Shown piece after piece: positions 17,557 through 27,500 of a stretch of DNA of 64,000 nt. The notes beneath the pieces are model-generated. The model worked only from the letters and a program-made list of their open reading frames with translations. It did not search any database and was not told the DNA's origin. The position numbers and the translations under genes were made by a program. The stretch's first letter is position 1; each line of letters starts with the position of its first letter. The stretch spans positions 1,302,001 through 1,366,000 of the forward strand of contig NZ_CP128362.1 in NCBI RefSeq assembly GCF_034274695.1, written 5' to 3'. This DNA is from Chitinophaga sp. LS1. Its GTDB lineage: Bacteria > Bacteroidota > Bacteroidia > Chitinophagales > Chitinophagaceae.

Positions 17557-17564
17557 TAAATTTG
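17557..17564 (+). promoter_or_regulatory. -7 promoter element of fabF
   Basis: TAAATTTG is an exact match to the Bacteroidota consensus TAnnTTTG, 34 bp before the ATG. Confidence 0.6.
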
Positions 17565-17598
17565 CGCTCTAACTTTCGATTTTAAAGTTCAAAGCAAT

Positions 17599-18861
17599 AT
17601 GCGCACTGTTACGTTAAAAAGGGTTGTGGTTACCGGGCTTGGGGCCTTGACGCCTATCGGAAATGATGTAAACACTTTCTGGAATAGCCTTAAAACAGGG
17701 ACCAGCGGTGCCGGTCCTATTACACGATTCGATACTACAGAGTTTAAAACCAAATTCGCATGCGAACTGAAAGGTTTTGACATAGAAAAGTACATGGATA
17801 AGAAAGATGCCCGTAAAATGGACATGTTCACCCAGTACGCAATGGTGGCCGCTCAGGAGGCTGTTGAAGACGCCGGCCTGAACAAGGAAGGTGTTGACAA
17901 AACTATGGTCGGTGTAATCTGGGCTTCTGGTAACGGCGGTATGCAAACCTTCGAAGACCAGATCGTGGAATTCACTCAGGCCAACTTCGTACCTAAGTTC
18001 AATCCGTTCTTCATTCCCAAGCTGATCTCCGACATCGCTGCCGGTCAGATCTCCATGAAATATGGGTTCATGGGCGTAAACTATTGTACAGTATCTGCTT
18101 GTGCTTCTTCCACCAGTGCCCTGGTCGACGCCTTCAACTTTATACGCCTGGGTAAAGCCAACGCAATCGTAGCCGGTGGTTCCGAAGCCCCTGTTACCCG
18201 CGCTGGTATCGCAGGTTTCAATGCGTTGAAAGCCCTCTCTACCCGCAATGACGATCCTACCTCCGCTTCACGTCCTTTCGACGCTGACCGCGATGGTTTC
18301 GTAATGGGCGAAGGCGCTGGCGCTATCATCCTCGAAGAATATGAGCACGCTATCGCAAGAGGCGCCAGGATCTACGCTGAAATGGTAGGTGGCGCAATGA
18401 GTGCAGATGCTTACCACCTGACTGCTACCCACCCTGAAGGTCTGGGCGCACGCCTGGGTATGACCCGTGCCCTCGAAGATGCTGAACTGACACCTCAGGA
18501 TGTTGATTATATCAACGCACACGCTACTTCTACCCCTCTCGGTGATGCAAGCGAACTGAAAGGTATCATCGGCGTATTCGGTGATCACGTTACCAAACTG
18601 AACATCAGCGCAACCAAATCTATGACAGGTCACCTGCTCGGTGCTGCAGGTGCTATCGAAGCTATCGCAAGTATCAAGGCAACCCTGCATAACCTGATTC
18701 CGCCTACCATCAATACCACTACCCTGGGTGAAGGTATCCCAACCGACCTGAACCTGACAATCGGTAAAGCACAGGAACGCGAAGTGAATGTAGCCATGAG
18801 TAATACTTTCGGCTTCGGTGGTCACAACGCAATCGTAGTGTTTAAGAAATACAAAGCGTAA
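17599..18861 (+). CDS. fabF: Beta-ketoacyl-ACP synthase II
   Basis: This condensing enzyme of type II fatty-acid synthesis elongates acyl-ACP with malonyl-ACP in the cytoplasm. The start is the ATG at 17599 (VVVTGLGALTPIGND). The active-site Cys is C168 in VSACASSTSA; the two catalytic His are in NAHATSTPLGD (H308) and KSMTGHLLGAAGA (about H345); the C-terminal GFGGHNAIVVFK is typical. Length 420 is normal. Unlike the common acpP-fabF-rnc arrangement, no acyl-carrier gene precedes it: the neighbours are a desaturase and uvrA, so it is its own unit between the promoter at 17557 and the terminator at 18884. The palindrome upstream suggests lipid-responsive control. Confidence 0.97.
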   Translation: MRTVTLKRVVVTGLGALTPIGNDVNTFWNSLKTGTSGAGPITRFDTTEFKTKFACELKGFDIEKYMDKKDARKMDMFTQYAMVAAQEAVEDAGLNKEGVDKTMVGVIWASGNGGMQTFEDQIVEFTQANFVPKFNPFFIPKLISDIAAGQISMKYGFMGVNYCTVSACASSTSALVDAFNFIRLGKANAIVAGGSEAPVTRAGIAGFNALKALSTRNDDPTSASRPFDADRDGFVMGEGAGAIILEEYEHAIARGARIYAEMVGGAMSADAYHLTATHPEGLGARLGMTRALEDAELTPQDVDYINAHATSTPLGDASELKGIIGVFGDHVTKLNISATKSMTGHLLGAAGAIEAIASIKATLHNLIPPTINTTTLGEGIPTDLNLTIGKAQEREVNVAMSNTFGFGGHNAIVVFKKYKA

Positions 18862-18883
18862 TTGACGTATATATAATGTATAG

Positions 18884-18915
18884 AAAGGCTGCATCCACAA
18901 GATGCGGCCTTTTTT
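18884..18915 (+). terminator. Terminator of fabF
   Basis: AGGCTGCATC and GATGCGGCCT (one G-T) around a 5-nt loop, then a T run. Confidence 0.85.
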
Positions 18916-18940
18916 ATGTCCACCCTGATTCCCCCCTTTC

Positions 18941-19218
18941 TTCGAATGCTGTTCGAGTGCCCTTCGAATGTTGTTCGAGCATTGTTCGAGCGTTGTTCGA
19001 GCGTTGTTCGAATGCTGTTCGAGTGTTGTTCGAACGTTGTTCGAGTGTTGTTCGACGCTTCTTCGACGCTAGTTCGACGCTTCTTCGACTACGCTATACC
19101 TTCGCCACCAACTGCCTACCAAAAGACCACCAAAAGGTCACCTCATTATCCCTCTGATATACAAGTGCCCTTTTAGCCCCCTTTTGGCACCGAATCGCTA
19201 TCGAATCTCCACCGAATC
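18941..19218. repeat. Array with strict 11-bp period between fabF and uvrA
   Basis: TTCGA recurs 14 times exactly 11 bp apart from 18941 to 19084, followed by variable hexamers such as GCGTTG and ATGCTG. The period continues with other words: CCAAAAG at 19119 and 19130, CCCTTTT at 19168 and 19179, CGAATC at 19191, 19202 and 19213. Both strands have open frames here, but only because of the repetition, and I do not call a protein. Confidence 0.85.
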
Positions 19219-19332
19219 TTTACTAACTCTCCAACCTCTTCACTAAAATTTTTAGCAAAATCACCATTTTTGACGTAGCTTAGTATTAAAATAAACACCA
19301 TGCTTCATACCATGGTGACTCGCTAATCAAAT

Positions 19333-22209
19333 ATGGCAAAGAAGAAAGAGAATGCAACAACGCCGGTCCTCACACCGGCTACGGCAGATGATCAAATAGC
19401 TGTGTTTGGCGCCCGGGTTCACAATCTCAAAAACCTGGACCTCACATTACCTAAAAATAAACTGGTTGTCATCACCGGCATCAGTGGCAGCGGAAAATCC
19501 TCCCTGGCATTCGATACCATCTACGCAGAAGGCCAACGCCGATACATGGAAAGCTTTTCTGCCTACGCACGCCAGTTCATAGGCGATATGGAACGCCCCG
19601 ATGTTGATAAAATCACCGGCCTATCCCCGGTTATCTCCATCGAACAAAAAACTACCAACAAAAATCCCCGCTCTACCGTAGGGACCATCACCGAAATTTA
19701 TGACTTCCTCCGCCTGCTCTACGCACGCGTAGGTATCGCATACTCCTATAATAGTGGTAAACGCATGACCCGCTTCTCCGAAGAAGAAATCATGGACCAC
19801 GTATTTAAAAACTACCCGAAAAAGAAACTCGTCATCCTCGCCCCCCTCATCCGTGGGCGTAAAGGCCACTACCGCGAACTCTTCGAACAGCTCCGCAAAC
19901 AGGGCTACCTCAAAGTGCGCGTGAACGGAGAAATCCTCGACCTGAAAGAAAGGATGCAGGTGGATCGTTACAAAATCCACGACATCGAACTGGTAGTTGA
20001 CAGGGTACAAGTGCAGGACGACGCCCGCACCCGCATCAGCCAGAGCATTCAAAAAGCCCTGCAGATGGGGAAAGGCCTCCTCTTCATCATGGACAACGAC
20101 ACCAACAAAGTCAGCCAGTACTCTAAACAACTCATGTGTGAAGATACCGGCCTCTCCTACGAAGAGCCCTCTCCAAACACATTCTCCTTTAACTCTCCAT
20201 ATGGCGCCTGCCCCCGTTGCAAAGGCCTCGGCACCATCTACCAGATAGATATGGACGCCGTGATCCCCGATCACAACGTCTCTATCAATGACGGTGGCCT
20301 CGCCCCACTCGGCGAAGCCAGAGATACCTTCACCTTTAAACAGGTACAACAACTCGCCAAAAAGAATAAATTCTCCCTGACTGCCCCCATCGGCAACCTG
20401 CCCCAGAAAACATTGAACCTCCTCCTATTCGGAGATGAAAATGGTAGCCTGGAAATGGACATGGAATTCGGGGATAATGGCGAAAACGCTTACAACTCTG
20501 ACTTCGAAGGGGTGATCAACACCGTTCGCCGTTACTTCAACGACACTTCTTCAGACGCTGTACGCAACTGGGCCGAAAGCTTCATGAAACTACATACCTG
20601 CCCTGAATGTAATGGCTCCCGCCTCAAAAAGGAAAGCCTCTTCTTCAAGGTAGATGAGAAAAATATCTCCGAACTGGGGAACATGGACCTGGATAAACTG
20701 GCCGTCTGGTTCAAGGACATCGAAAAGCGACTGGACAAGAAACAAAATACCATCGCCAAAGATATCCTCAAAGAAATCAGGGAAAGACTAGGCTTCCTGC
20801 TCAACGTAGGTCTTACTTACCTCACCCTCAACCGTGCTACCCGCACGCTGAGCGGTGGTGAAAGCCAGCGTATCCGCCTCGCCACCCAGATCGGCTCCCA
20901 ACTAATGGGTATCACTTATATCCTGGATGAACCCAGCATTGGGCTTCACCAGCGTGATAACATGCAACTCATCGACGCCCTCCGCAACCTTCGCGAAATG
21001 GGCAACACCGTGATCGTGGTGGAACACGATAAAGATATCATGCTCCATGCCGACCACCTCATCGACGTTGGCCCAGGTGCCGGTGTACACGGTGGCCGCA
21101 TCATCGCCCAGGGTACGCCTAGCCAGATCCTGCAACTCGATACCCCCACCGCCGGCTACCTGAATGGTAAACAGGCAGGGACCATCCCCTCCGAAAGACG
21201 CAAGGGTAACGGGAAATCACTGGAACTAAAAGGCGCCACCGGCAATAACCTAAAGAACGTGAGCGTGAAACTCCCGCTAGGTACCTTTATCTGTGTAACA
21301 GGGGTATCTGGTAGTGGTAAGTCTACCCTCATCAACGAAACGCTGTACCCTATTCTGAGTCAGCACGCCTACGATTCCAAGCAAGACCCGATGCCTTACA
21401 AAAGCATCAAAGGCCTGGAAAATTTAGACAAAGTCATCGAAATCGACCAGTCTCCAATCGGTCGTACCCCCCGTAGTAACCCAGCTACTTATTGCGGGTT
21501 CTTTACGGACATCCGTACCCTGTTTTCCCAGGTGCCGGAAGCCAAGATCCGGGGCTATAATGCAGGTCGATTCTCCTTCAATGTGAAAAGCGGTCGCTGT
21601 GATGTTTGTGAAGGAGGGGGGATGAGAGTCATTGAAATGAACTTCCTCCCTGATGTATACGTGCATTGTGAGAAATGTAACGGCCGCCGGTACAATCGTG
21701 AAACACTGGAAATCAGGTACAAAGGCAAATCTATCTCCGATGTACTGGATATGACGGTCGATGAGGCAGTGGAGTTCTTCCAGCCCGTAACTTATATCTA
21801 CCGGAAAATCAAGACTTTACAAGATGTAGGACTGGGATATATCACATTGGGACAATCAGCCGTGACCCTGTCAGGTGGTGAGGCCCAACGTGTAAAACTG
21901 GCGACTGAACTATCTAAAAAAGATACCGGAAAGACTATTTATATCTTAGACGAACCTACTACCGGTCTGCACTTCCAGGATATCCAGCTGTTGCTGAATG
22001 TGCTGAACAAACTGGTAGATAGAGGGAATACCGTGCTGGTGATCGAACATAACCTGGATGTGATCAAGATGGCCGATCATATTATTGATCTGGGACCTGA
22101 AGGTGGCGCTGGTGGAGGTACAATATTATGTACCGGTACACCGGAACAGGTGAGTGAATGTAAAGAAAGCCATACGGCGAAGTTCCTGAAGCAGGAGCTA
22201 AAAAGATAG
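19333..22209 (+). CDS. uvrA: UvrABC excinuclease subunit A
   Basis: The DNA-damage sensor of nucleotide excision repair: a dimeric ABC ATPase that loads UvrB on lesions. All landmarks are present in 958 residues: Walker A GISGSGKS (about 49-56), zinc finger 1 starting CPRCKGLG (about 293), signature LSGGESQRIRLA (about 505), second Walker A GVSGSGKS (about 656), zinc finger 2 CDVCEGGG...CEKC (about 755), signature LSGGEAQRVKLA (about 846). The start is the ATG at 19333. A 7-bp hairpin (CACCATG...CATGGTG, 19296-19317) lies in the leader. No LexA-like box was recognised. The gene ends in the strong terminator at 22278. Confidence 0.98.
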   Translation: MAKKKENATTPVLTPATADDQIAVFGARVHNLKNLDLTLPKNKLVVITGISGSGKSSLAFDTIYAEGQRRYMESFSAYARQFIGDMERPDVDKITGLSPVISIEQKTTNKNPRSTVGTITEIYDFLRLLYARVGIAYSYNSGKRMTRFSEEEIMDHVFKNYPKKKLVILAPLIRGRKGHYRELFEQLRKQGYLKVRVNGEILDLKERMQVDRYKIHDIELVVDRVQVQDDARTRISQSIQKALQMGKGLLFIMDNDTNKVSQYSKQLMCEDTGLSYEEPSPNTFSFNSPYGACPRCKGLGTIYQIDMDAVIPDHNVSINDGGLAPLGEARDTFTFKQVQQLAKKNKFSLTAPIGNLPQKTLNLLLFGDENGSLEMDMEFGDNGENAYNSDFEGVINTVRRYFNDTSSDAVRNWAESFMKLHTCPECNGSRLKKESLFFKVDEKNISELGNMDLDKLAVWFKDIEKRLDKKQNTIAKDILKEIRERLGFLLNVGLTYLTLNRATRTLSGGESQRIRLATQIGSQLMGITYILDEPSIGLHQRDNMQLIDALRNLREMGNTVIVVEHDKDIMLHADHLIDVGPGAGVHGGRIIAQGTPSQILQLDTPTAGYLNGKQAGTIPSERRKGNGKSLELKGATGNNLKNVSVKLPLGTFICVTGVSGSGKSTLINETLYPILSQHAYDSKQDPMPYKSIKGLENLDKVIEIDQSPIGRTPRSNPATYCGFFTDIRTLFSQVPEAKIRGYNAGRFSFNVKSGRCDVCEGGGMRVIEMNFLPDVYVHCEKCNGRRYNRETLEIRYKGKSISDVLDMTVDEAVEFFQPVTYIYRKIKTLQDVGLGYITLGQSAVTLSGGEAQRVKLATELSKKDTGKTIYILDEPTTGLHFQDIQLLLNVLNKLVDRGNTVLVIEHNLDVIKMADHIIDLGPEGGAGGGTILCTGTPEQVSECKESHTAKFLKQELKR

Positions 22210-22277
22210 TTTCAAAGCAGCCCGCAGGCTAAAATACAATCAGTTATCACTCGCCGCAGGCTAAAATATATCTCCCT

Positions 22278-22314
22278 AAAAAATCGCTTTTGTCATAGAC
22301 AAAAGCGATTTTTT
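22278..22314 (+). terminator. Terminator of uvrA
   Basis: AAAAAATCGCTTTTGTC and its exact complement form a 17-bp stem. Just before it, CGCAGGCTAAAATA occurs twice (about 22222 and 22254). Confidence 0.9.
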
Positions 22315-22385
22315 GTTTCCAGGTACAACAGATTCTACCCTCTAAGTCATTATCTTCGCCTCCAGAATTGTTATAACCAATAGGC

Positions 22386-22862
22386 ATGAAATATATTTCC
22401 GGCATTATAGCCCTTCTACTCATAGCAGTATTTGCGGCTTGTGAGGATGAAACCAAGACCTGTGACCAAACCTTGCTCGCAGACCTTGGTATTAACTTTA
22501 AAAAAGACTCCCTGGATGGGTACATCAACAAAGACACCACCTGGCCCAAAGTGACGGTGTGTGCCCTTGACAAGGACACCCTCATCAGTCAGCAAGCCAG
22601 ATCCAGTGTATATTTCGAACTCGACCCGCTGCACGATACCTGTCGTTACTACCTGAAACTGGACTCCACCGCCGTGGCAGATACCCTGACCTTCAGGTAT
22701 ACACGCACCCCGCACTTTGTATCTGCTGGTTGCGGCTTCGCCACTTTCTCCACACTGGATACGGTGATAACCACCTACCATACCATCGACTCTTTACATA
22801 TAAATAACCGGGAGGTAACAAGTGATAATACAACGAACATTTCTTTATTCTTTATTTATTAG
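22386..22862 (+). CDS. DUF6452-like lipoprotein
   Basis: A 158-residue protein with a lipobox (LIAVFAAC, Cys at about 19) and four further Cys (CDQT, VCALD, DTCRYYL, SAGCGF). The pattern CDQ.LLADLG.NF near the N-terminus and HFVSAGCGF near the C-terminus is what I associate with DUF6452, a Bacteroidota family of unknown function. The downstream gene overlaps it by 41 bp and is DUF6048-like. The two families travel together, so they probably act together at the outer membrane. Confidence 0.7.
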   Translation: MKYISGIIALLLIAVFAACEDETKTCDQTLLADLGINFKKDSLDGYINKDTTWPKVTVCALDKDTLISQQARSSVYFELDPLHDTCRYYLKLDSTAVADTLTFRYTRTPHFVSAGCGFATFSTLDTVITTYHTIDSLHINNREVTSDNTTNISLFFIY

Positions 22863-23715
22863 TCTCTTCGCGGTCGCCGCGCAGGCACAGGTGAAGAAGG
22901 ATACCATTCCGGCGACTGTAAAGGATACGACTCACAGACCGTTATCAAACGCGCTGAAAATCAAAGCCGCCAATGATACCGTTATCCTGAAGACTAAATC
23001 AGGCAAGGACTCTGTCGCACTGAAAACCAAATCAGGCAAAGACTCTATTGCCCCGAAAGGCAAACCAATTGTTGCAAAAATCGAAGACAGCACCTACCTC
23101 TCTAACGCAGGTATCCGCATCGGTCTGGACATCAGCCGTTTTGCCCTGCTGTATTTTCAACCATATAGAACCGACATTACCGTTCAAGCCGATGTGCGCC
23201 TTGGCCAAAAGATCTATGGCGCCATCGAAACCGGCTGGAACCGCACTTCTCACAGCGATTCCAACTACACCTACAAAGGAAGCGGTATCTACAGCACCAT
23301 CGGTATCGACTACGACTTCATGAAAAAAACAGAAACCACAGAACAGAATATGCTCTACGGAGGTATCCGCTATGGTTTTGCACATAATACCTACGAAGTA
23401 CCTACTTACCTCATCACCAGTGATTACTGGGATGCATCTACCCAGGGGAGCTATCCAAAAACAAGTATGACTGCCCACTGGATTGAGCTGGTATTTGGTC
23501 TGAGAGTAGAAGCTGCAAAAAATCTGTTCCTGGGATGGGGTGTGCGAGAGAAAATCATGATCCACAGTAGTGCCAGCAAAGCATTTCCACCTATCGTAAT
23601 TCCAGGATTTGGAAGCGGGTCGAAGCGGTCACAGTTCGATATGACCTACACCGTGTCTTATATGATTCCGATGTATAAAGTCAAGGTGCACGTACCGAAA
23701 GATAAAAAGAAATAA
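22822..23715 (+). CDS. DUF6048-like outer-membrane beta-barrel protein
   Basis: A 297-residue protein with a cleavable signal (ending AVAAQAQ), a Lys/Thr/Asp-rich linker containing an imperfect tandem repeat (KTKSGKDSVAL / KTKSGKDSIAP), and a C-terminal region with alternating beta strands (RIGLDISRFALLYF, GAIETGWNR, YTVSYMIPMYKV) typical of a small barrel. The start is GTG at 22822, inside the 3' end of the DUF6452-like gene, pointing to translational coupling. A bidirectional terminator follows at 23710. Confidence 0.72.
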   Translation: MIIQRTFLYSLFISLFAVAAQAQVKKDTIPATVKDTTHRPLSNALKIKAANDTVILKTKSGKDSVALKTKSGKDSIAPKGKPIVAKIEDSTYLSNAGIRIGLDISRFALLYFQPYRTDITVQADVRLGQKIYGAIETGWNRTSHSDSNYTYKGSGIYSTIGIDYDFMKKTETTEQNMLYGGIRYGFAHNTYEVPTYLITSDYWDASTQGSYPKTSMTAHWIELVFGLRVEAAKNLFLGWGVREKIMIHSSASKAFPPIVIPGFGSGSKRSQFDMTYTVSYMIPMYKVKVHVPKDKKK

Positions 23716-23741
23716 GGGGGAAGTGATTCCCCCCTTATTTA
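23710..23741. terminator. Bidirectional terminator
   Basis: AAATAAGGGGG pairs with CCCCCTTATTT, between two convergent genes. Confidence 0.7.
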
Positions 23742-24182
23742 ATGCCGTATCATATCAATATGCGGCAACCCATGATCATCATATTCCTCACTCACCTGCT
23801 CAAACCCTAATTCACTATAAAATTTCAGCAGGTACGACTGTGCACTGATCTTCACCGGCACCTTGCCATAATGTGCTGCTATCACGTCGAGCGTACGCTT
23901 CATCAACTCCTTTCCAACTCCCTTGCCCCGTGCCTCCTTCGCCGTTAGCACCCTGCCAAATGCCGCCTGCTCATATTTCTTTCCCGGACCAAAGATCCTG
24001 GTATACGCCACGACCTTATCGTTTTCTATCCCATACAGATGCAGGGCTTTCTGGTCATAATCATCCAGGTCTTCCGCCATACAGTTCTGCTCTATGATAA
24101 AGACATTGAAACGTATCTGCATTATGGCATATAACTCGCTATTCGTTAATTCCTCAAAGGATTTGGTAAACCACTGTATCAT
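23739..24182 (-). CDS. ElaA-like GNAT acetyltransferase
   Basis: An N-acetyltransferase using acetyl-CoA. The sequence follows ElaA closely: WFTKSFEELTNSELYAIMQ, IRFNVFIIEQNCMAEDLDD, VVAYTRIFGPG, AFGRVLTAKEARGKGVGKEL (the pyrophosphate-binding loop, R-G-K-G-V-G) and the FYSELGFEQVSEEY end. The ATG at 24182 (MIQWF) is chosen, because the upstream in-frame ATG at 24284 would add 34 unrelated residues. Length 147 is normal. The substrate is unknown. Confidence 0.85.
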   Translation of the reverse strand: MIQWFTKSFEELTNSELYAIMQIRFNVFIIEQNCMAEDLDDYDQKALHLYGIENDKVVAYTRIFGPGKKYEQAAFGRVLTAKEARGKGVGKELMKRTLDVIAAHYGKVPVKISAQSYLLKFYSELGFEQVSEEYDDHGLPHIDMIRH

Positions 24183-24545
24183 GCTGACAAATTTAATAAA
24201 TGTGATGATTGTTATCAGTCCTAAAAAAGCCCTATTCACGCCTTCAAAATGAGTTTTATTGGCAAGATGGCTGGTTAAAGACACTCCTTTCCTTATCTTT
24301 GACGAGCCTTGGACCAGTTGTCATGGATACATTGAACCTGACAATCACCTTCGTAAGCCACTACCCGGAACAGCTTCCGGGAATAGCCACGAATATCCAA
24401 AGGCCGGAAAAAGGGGAGGACTATATAACTATATATGTGACCTATATGTTCGTAATCAGATCGTAAACCCAACCCCGGCTCCACCATATTAATTATTAAA
24501 ATATATTTTAACATACCTTTATATCTTAAACCAGCATTTATCCAC
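24183..24545. other. Intergenic region before the A2M gene
   Basis: 363 bp between divergent genes. It is expected to hold both promoters. No exact TAnnTTTG box and no clear hairpin or gene were seen. Confidence 0.4.
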
Positions 24546-27500
24546 ATGCATCCCAAAAGAAATATTGCCATACTTACTGGTATTTTCTGTCTGTTAATGT
24601 CATGTTTTTCAGCTTGCAAACAATCCAGAAAAGCAATGAACCCTGAACTGGCAAAATACATCGACGCCTATACCGCCGGTGTAATTTCCAAACAAAGTAC
24701 TATCAGGGTACAGTTATCCAGCAATGTAAACGTTACCCACACCCAAAATGAGCCTGTCACCGAAGAACTCTTCGATTTCAGCCCGTCCATCAAGGGTAAG
24801 GCCTATTGGGTAGACGCCACTACAATTGAGTTTCGTCCGGATGCCAACCTGACTCCCGGCAAAACCTACACCGCTACTTTCAGACTCGGAAAAGTGATCA
24901 ATGTAGAAAAAGCCCTTCGCTCTTTCGACTTCGAATTCCGTGTCATGGAGCCATCGTACGAACTGCAGGATTTTGGCCTTAAATCAGCCAGCAATACTTC
25001 CCGCGAAAAAATGGTCTACACCGGCGCCATCGTCACTGCTGATGCCGAAGATCCTCAACAGATCGAAAAAGTAGTCACCGCCCGCGCTGGTAGCAAATCC
25101 TTCCCTATCAAATGGGAACACAACGCTGCCGAAAGAACATCTAAGTTCACCATCGAAAACCTGACCCGTGCGCAGGATGGATGGAACCTGGACCTCGAAT
25201 GGAACGGCGCTCCGCTGAAAGTTGAGCTATCAGGCAAAAAGCAACTTGAAATACCGGCCATCGGTGAATTCAAAGTACTCGATGTAAAAGCGATCATTGA
25301 TCCTGAACAATACGTTCTCGTACAATTCTCCGATCCCATTAGCGTAGCCCAAACCCTCGATGGCCTCATCGGTATCAGCGGCGTTAGCGACCTGCGCTAT
25401 ACCATCGAAGGCAGTGAAGTAAAAGTATTCGCACCTAAACGTCTGGAAGGTAGCTTCTCCGTTGTGATCAACGAGGGTATACTGAACAGTTATGACGAGA
25501 AACTACTGCAGAGCTTCTCCGCCAATATCGATTTCGAAAATATTCAACCTTCCGTATCTATCCCCGGCAAAGGGGTGGTGCTCCCGGAAAGCAATAAACT
25601 GGTGTTCCCCTTCGAAGCGGTGAACCTCAGTGCCGTAGACGTGACCATCATCAAGATCTACGAAAACAACATTCCGCAATACCTGCAAAGGAATGACCTG
25701 AATGGCACGCAGGACCTGCGTCGCGTAGGTCGTCCGGTGGTTGAAAAAACCATCCGCCTCGATACCGACAAGTCACTCAATCTTCATAAACGTAACCGTT
25801 TCTTCCTCGACCTGGATCAACTGCTCCGCACCGAACCAGGCGCTATCTACCGCGTGACCATCGGCTTCCGCAAAGCATACTCCCTCATGGGTTGTGGTGC
25901 TAAAACCGACGATACCAAAAAAGAAGAACAGTCTGAAGAAGACTATTACAGTGATGGCTATGGCGAAAAGATCGACGAAGACGATGAATTCTGGTCCCGT
26001 TACGATAGCTACTATCCATACGGTTATAACTGGGAAACCCGCGACGACGCCTGCTCTAACTCTTATTACAACAAAGACAGATGGGCATCCCGCAACGTTT
26101 TCTCTTCCAATATCGGTCTGACAGCCAAGAGAGGGAATGACAACAGCATGCTCATTGCCGTTACCGACATCCGCGATACTAAACCATTAATGGGTGTAGA
26201 ACTGGAACTGCTCGACTACCAGAACCAGGTGATCTTCAAAACCAAGAGCGATGGCGATGGTCTTGCAAACTTCGATCTGAAACGCAGACCTTACCTCCTG
26301 ATCGCTAAGAAAGGTGACGAAAGAGGCTACCTGAAACTGGACGATGGTAACTCCCTCCCCCTGGGCCGTTTCGATGTGAAAGGGGAAGAAGTACAAAGCG
26401 GTATCAAAGGCTTCCTCTACGGTGAACGTGGTGTATGGCGCCCTGGCGATACCCTGTACCTTACCTTCATACTGGAAGATAAACAACAGAAATTACCTGC
26501 TGATCACCCGGTTACACTGGAACTCTACAATCCGAAAGGCCAGCTGTACAGACGGATCAACGCCCTGCAATCTGTAAATGGCTTCTATAACTTTATCACC
26601 GCTACCAACCCTGACGACATTACTGGTAACTGGACCGCGAAGGTAAAAGTAGGAGGTGCCCTCTTTACTAAAAATTTGCGCATTGAAACTGTAAAGCCAA
26701 ACAGGCTGAAAGTAAAACTGGACTTTGGTACAAGAACAACCCTGTCCAAAGACGATGCTTCTGAAGGTACACTGAGTGCACAATGGTTGTTTGGCGCTAC
26801 TGCCCAGCACCTGAAAGCAAAAGTCGATGTATCGCTCACCCAACAGGCTACCAGCTTTAAAAACTTTGCCGGCTATACCTTCGACGACCCTGTCACTCAC
26901 TTTGAAGCTGAAGATAAAACCATCTTCGAAAGCGCCCTGAGTGAGAACGGTACCGCACCTGTAAAAGTGAACCTGCCACTGGGCAAAATCGCTCCAGGTC
27001 AGCTGAAAGCTAACTTCGAAATCAAAGTATTCGAGCCAGGTGGCGATTTCAGTATCGACCACTTCTCTATGCCATACAACCCCTTCTCTACCTATGCAGG
27101 TATCCGCATGCCGGAAGGAGATCGTACTACAGGAATGTTGCTCACAGACCAGCCACACCATATCAGCATCGTAAATGTGGATAACAATGGTAACCTGGTG
27201 CGTGGTTCCAGCAGTGTGCAGGTAGAACTGTACAAAGTTCGCTGGCGCTGGTGGTGGGATGAAGATGGTGAAGACGACTTTACCAACTTTACGCAGGATA
27301 GTTACAACCAACTATTGAAAAAAGAAACTATCGCGCTCAATAATGGTAAAGGTACCTGGGACCTGCAGATCAACTCTCCTGACTGGGGCCGTTACCTCGT
27401 AAGAGTGAAAGACCTGAAAAGCGGACATACCACCGGTAAGTCAGTATATATTGATTACCCGGGTTGGGCAGAAAGAGTGCAGAAAGAAAATCCTTCTGAA

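Noticed and set aside
18941..19095. CRISPR array
   Set aside because: Units are only 11 bp with no separate repeat and spacer, and no cas gene is near.
18876..19176. Two overlapping open frames with an 11-residue repeat (LFERCSSVVR-like)
   Set aside because: Three 11-bp units make 33 nt, so any 11-bp array without stops gives an 11-residue repeat protein in every frame. No start signal and no other evidence of a gene.
19621..20352. 243-codon reverse-strand open frame inside uvrA
   Set aside because: Shadow of the highly conserved uvrA coding strand.
22822..22862. 41-bp overlap of the DUF6452-like and DUF6048-like genes as a frameshift error
   Set aside because: Both proteins look complete (signal peptide in the second one), so a GTG start inside the first gene is the simpler reading.
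26493..27311. 272-codon reverse-strand open frame inside the A2M gene
   Set aside because: Shadow frame; the forward A2M domains are unmistakable.
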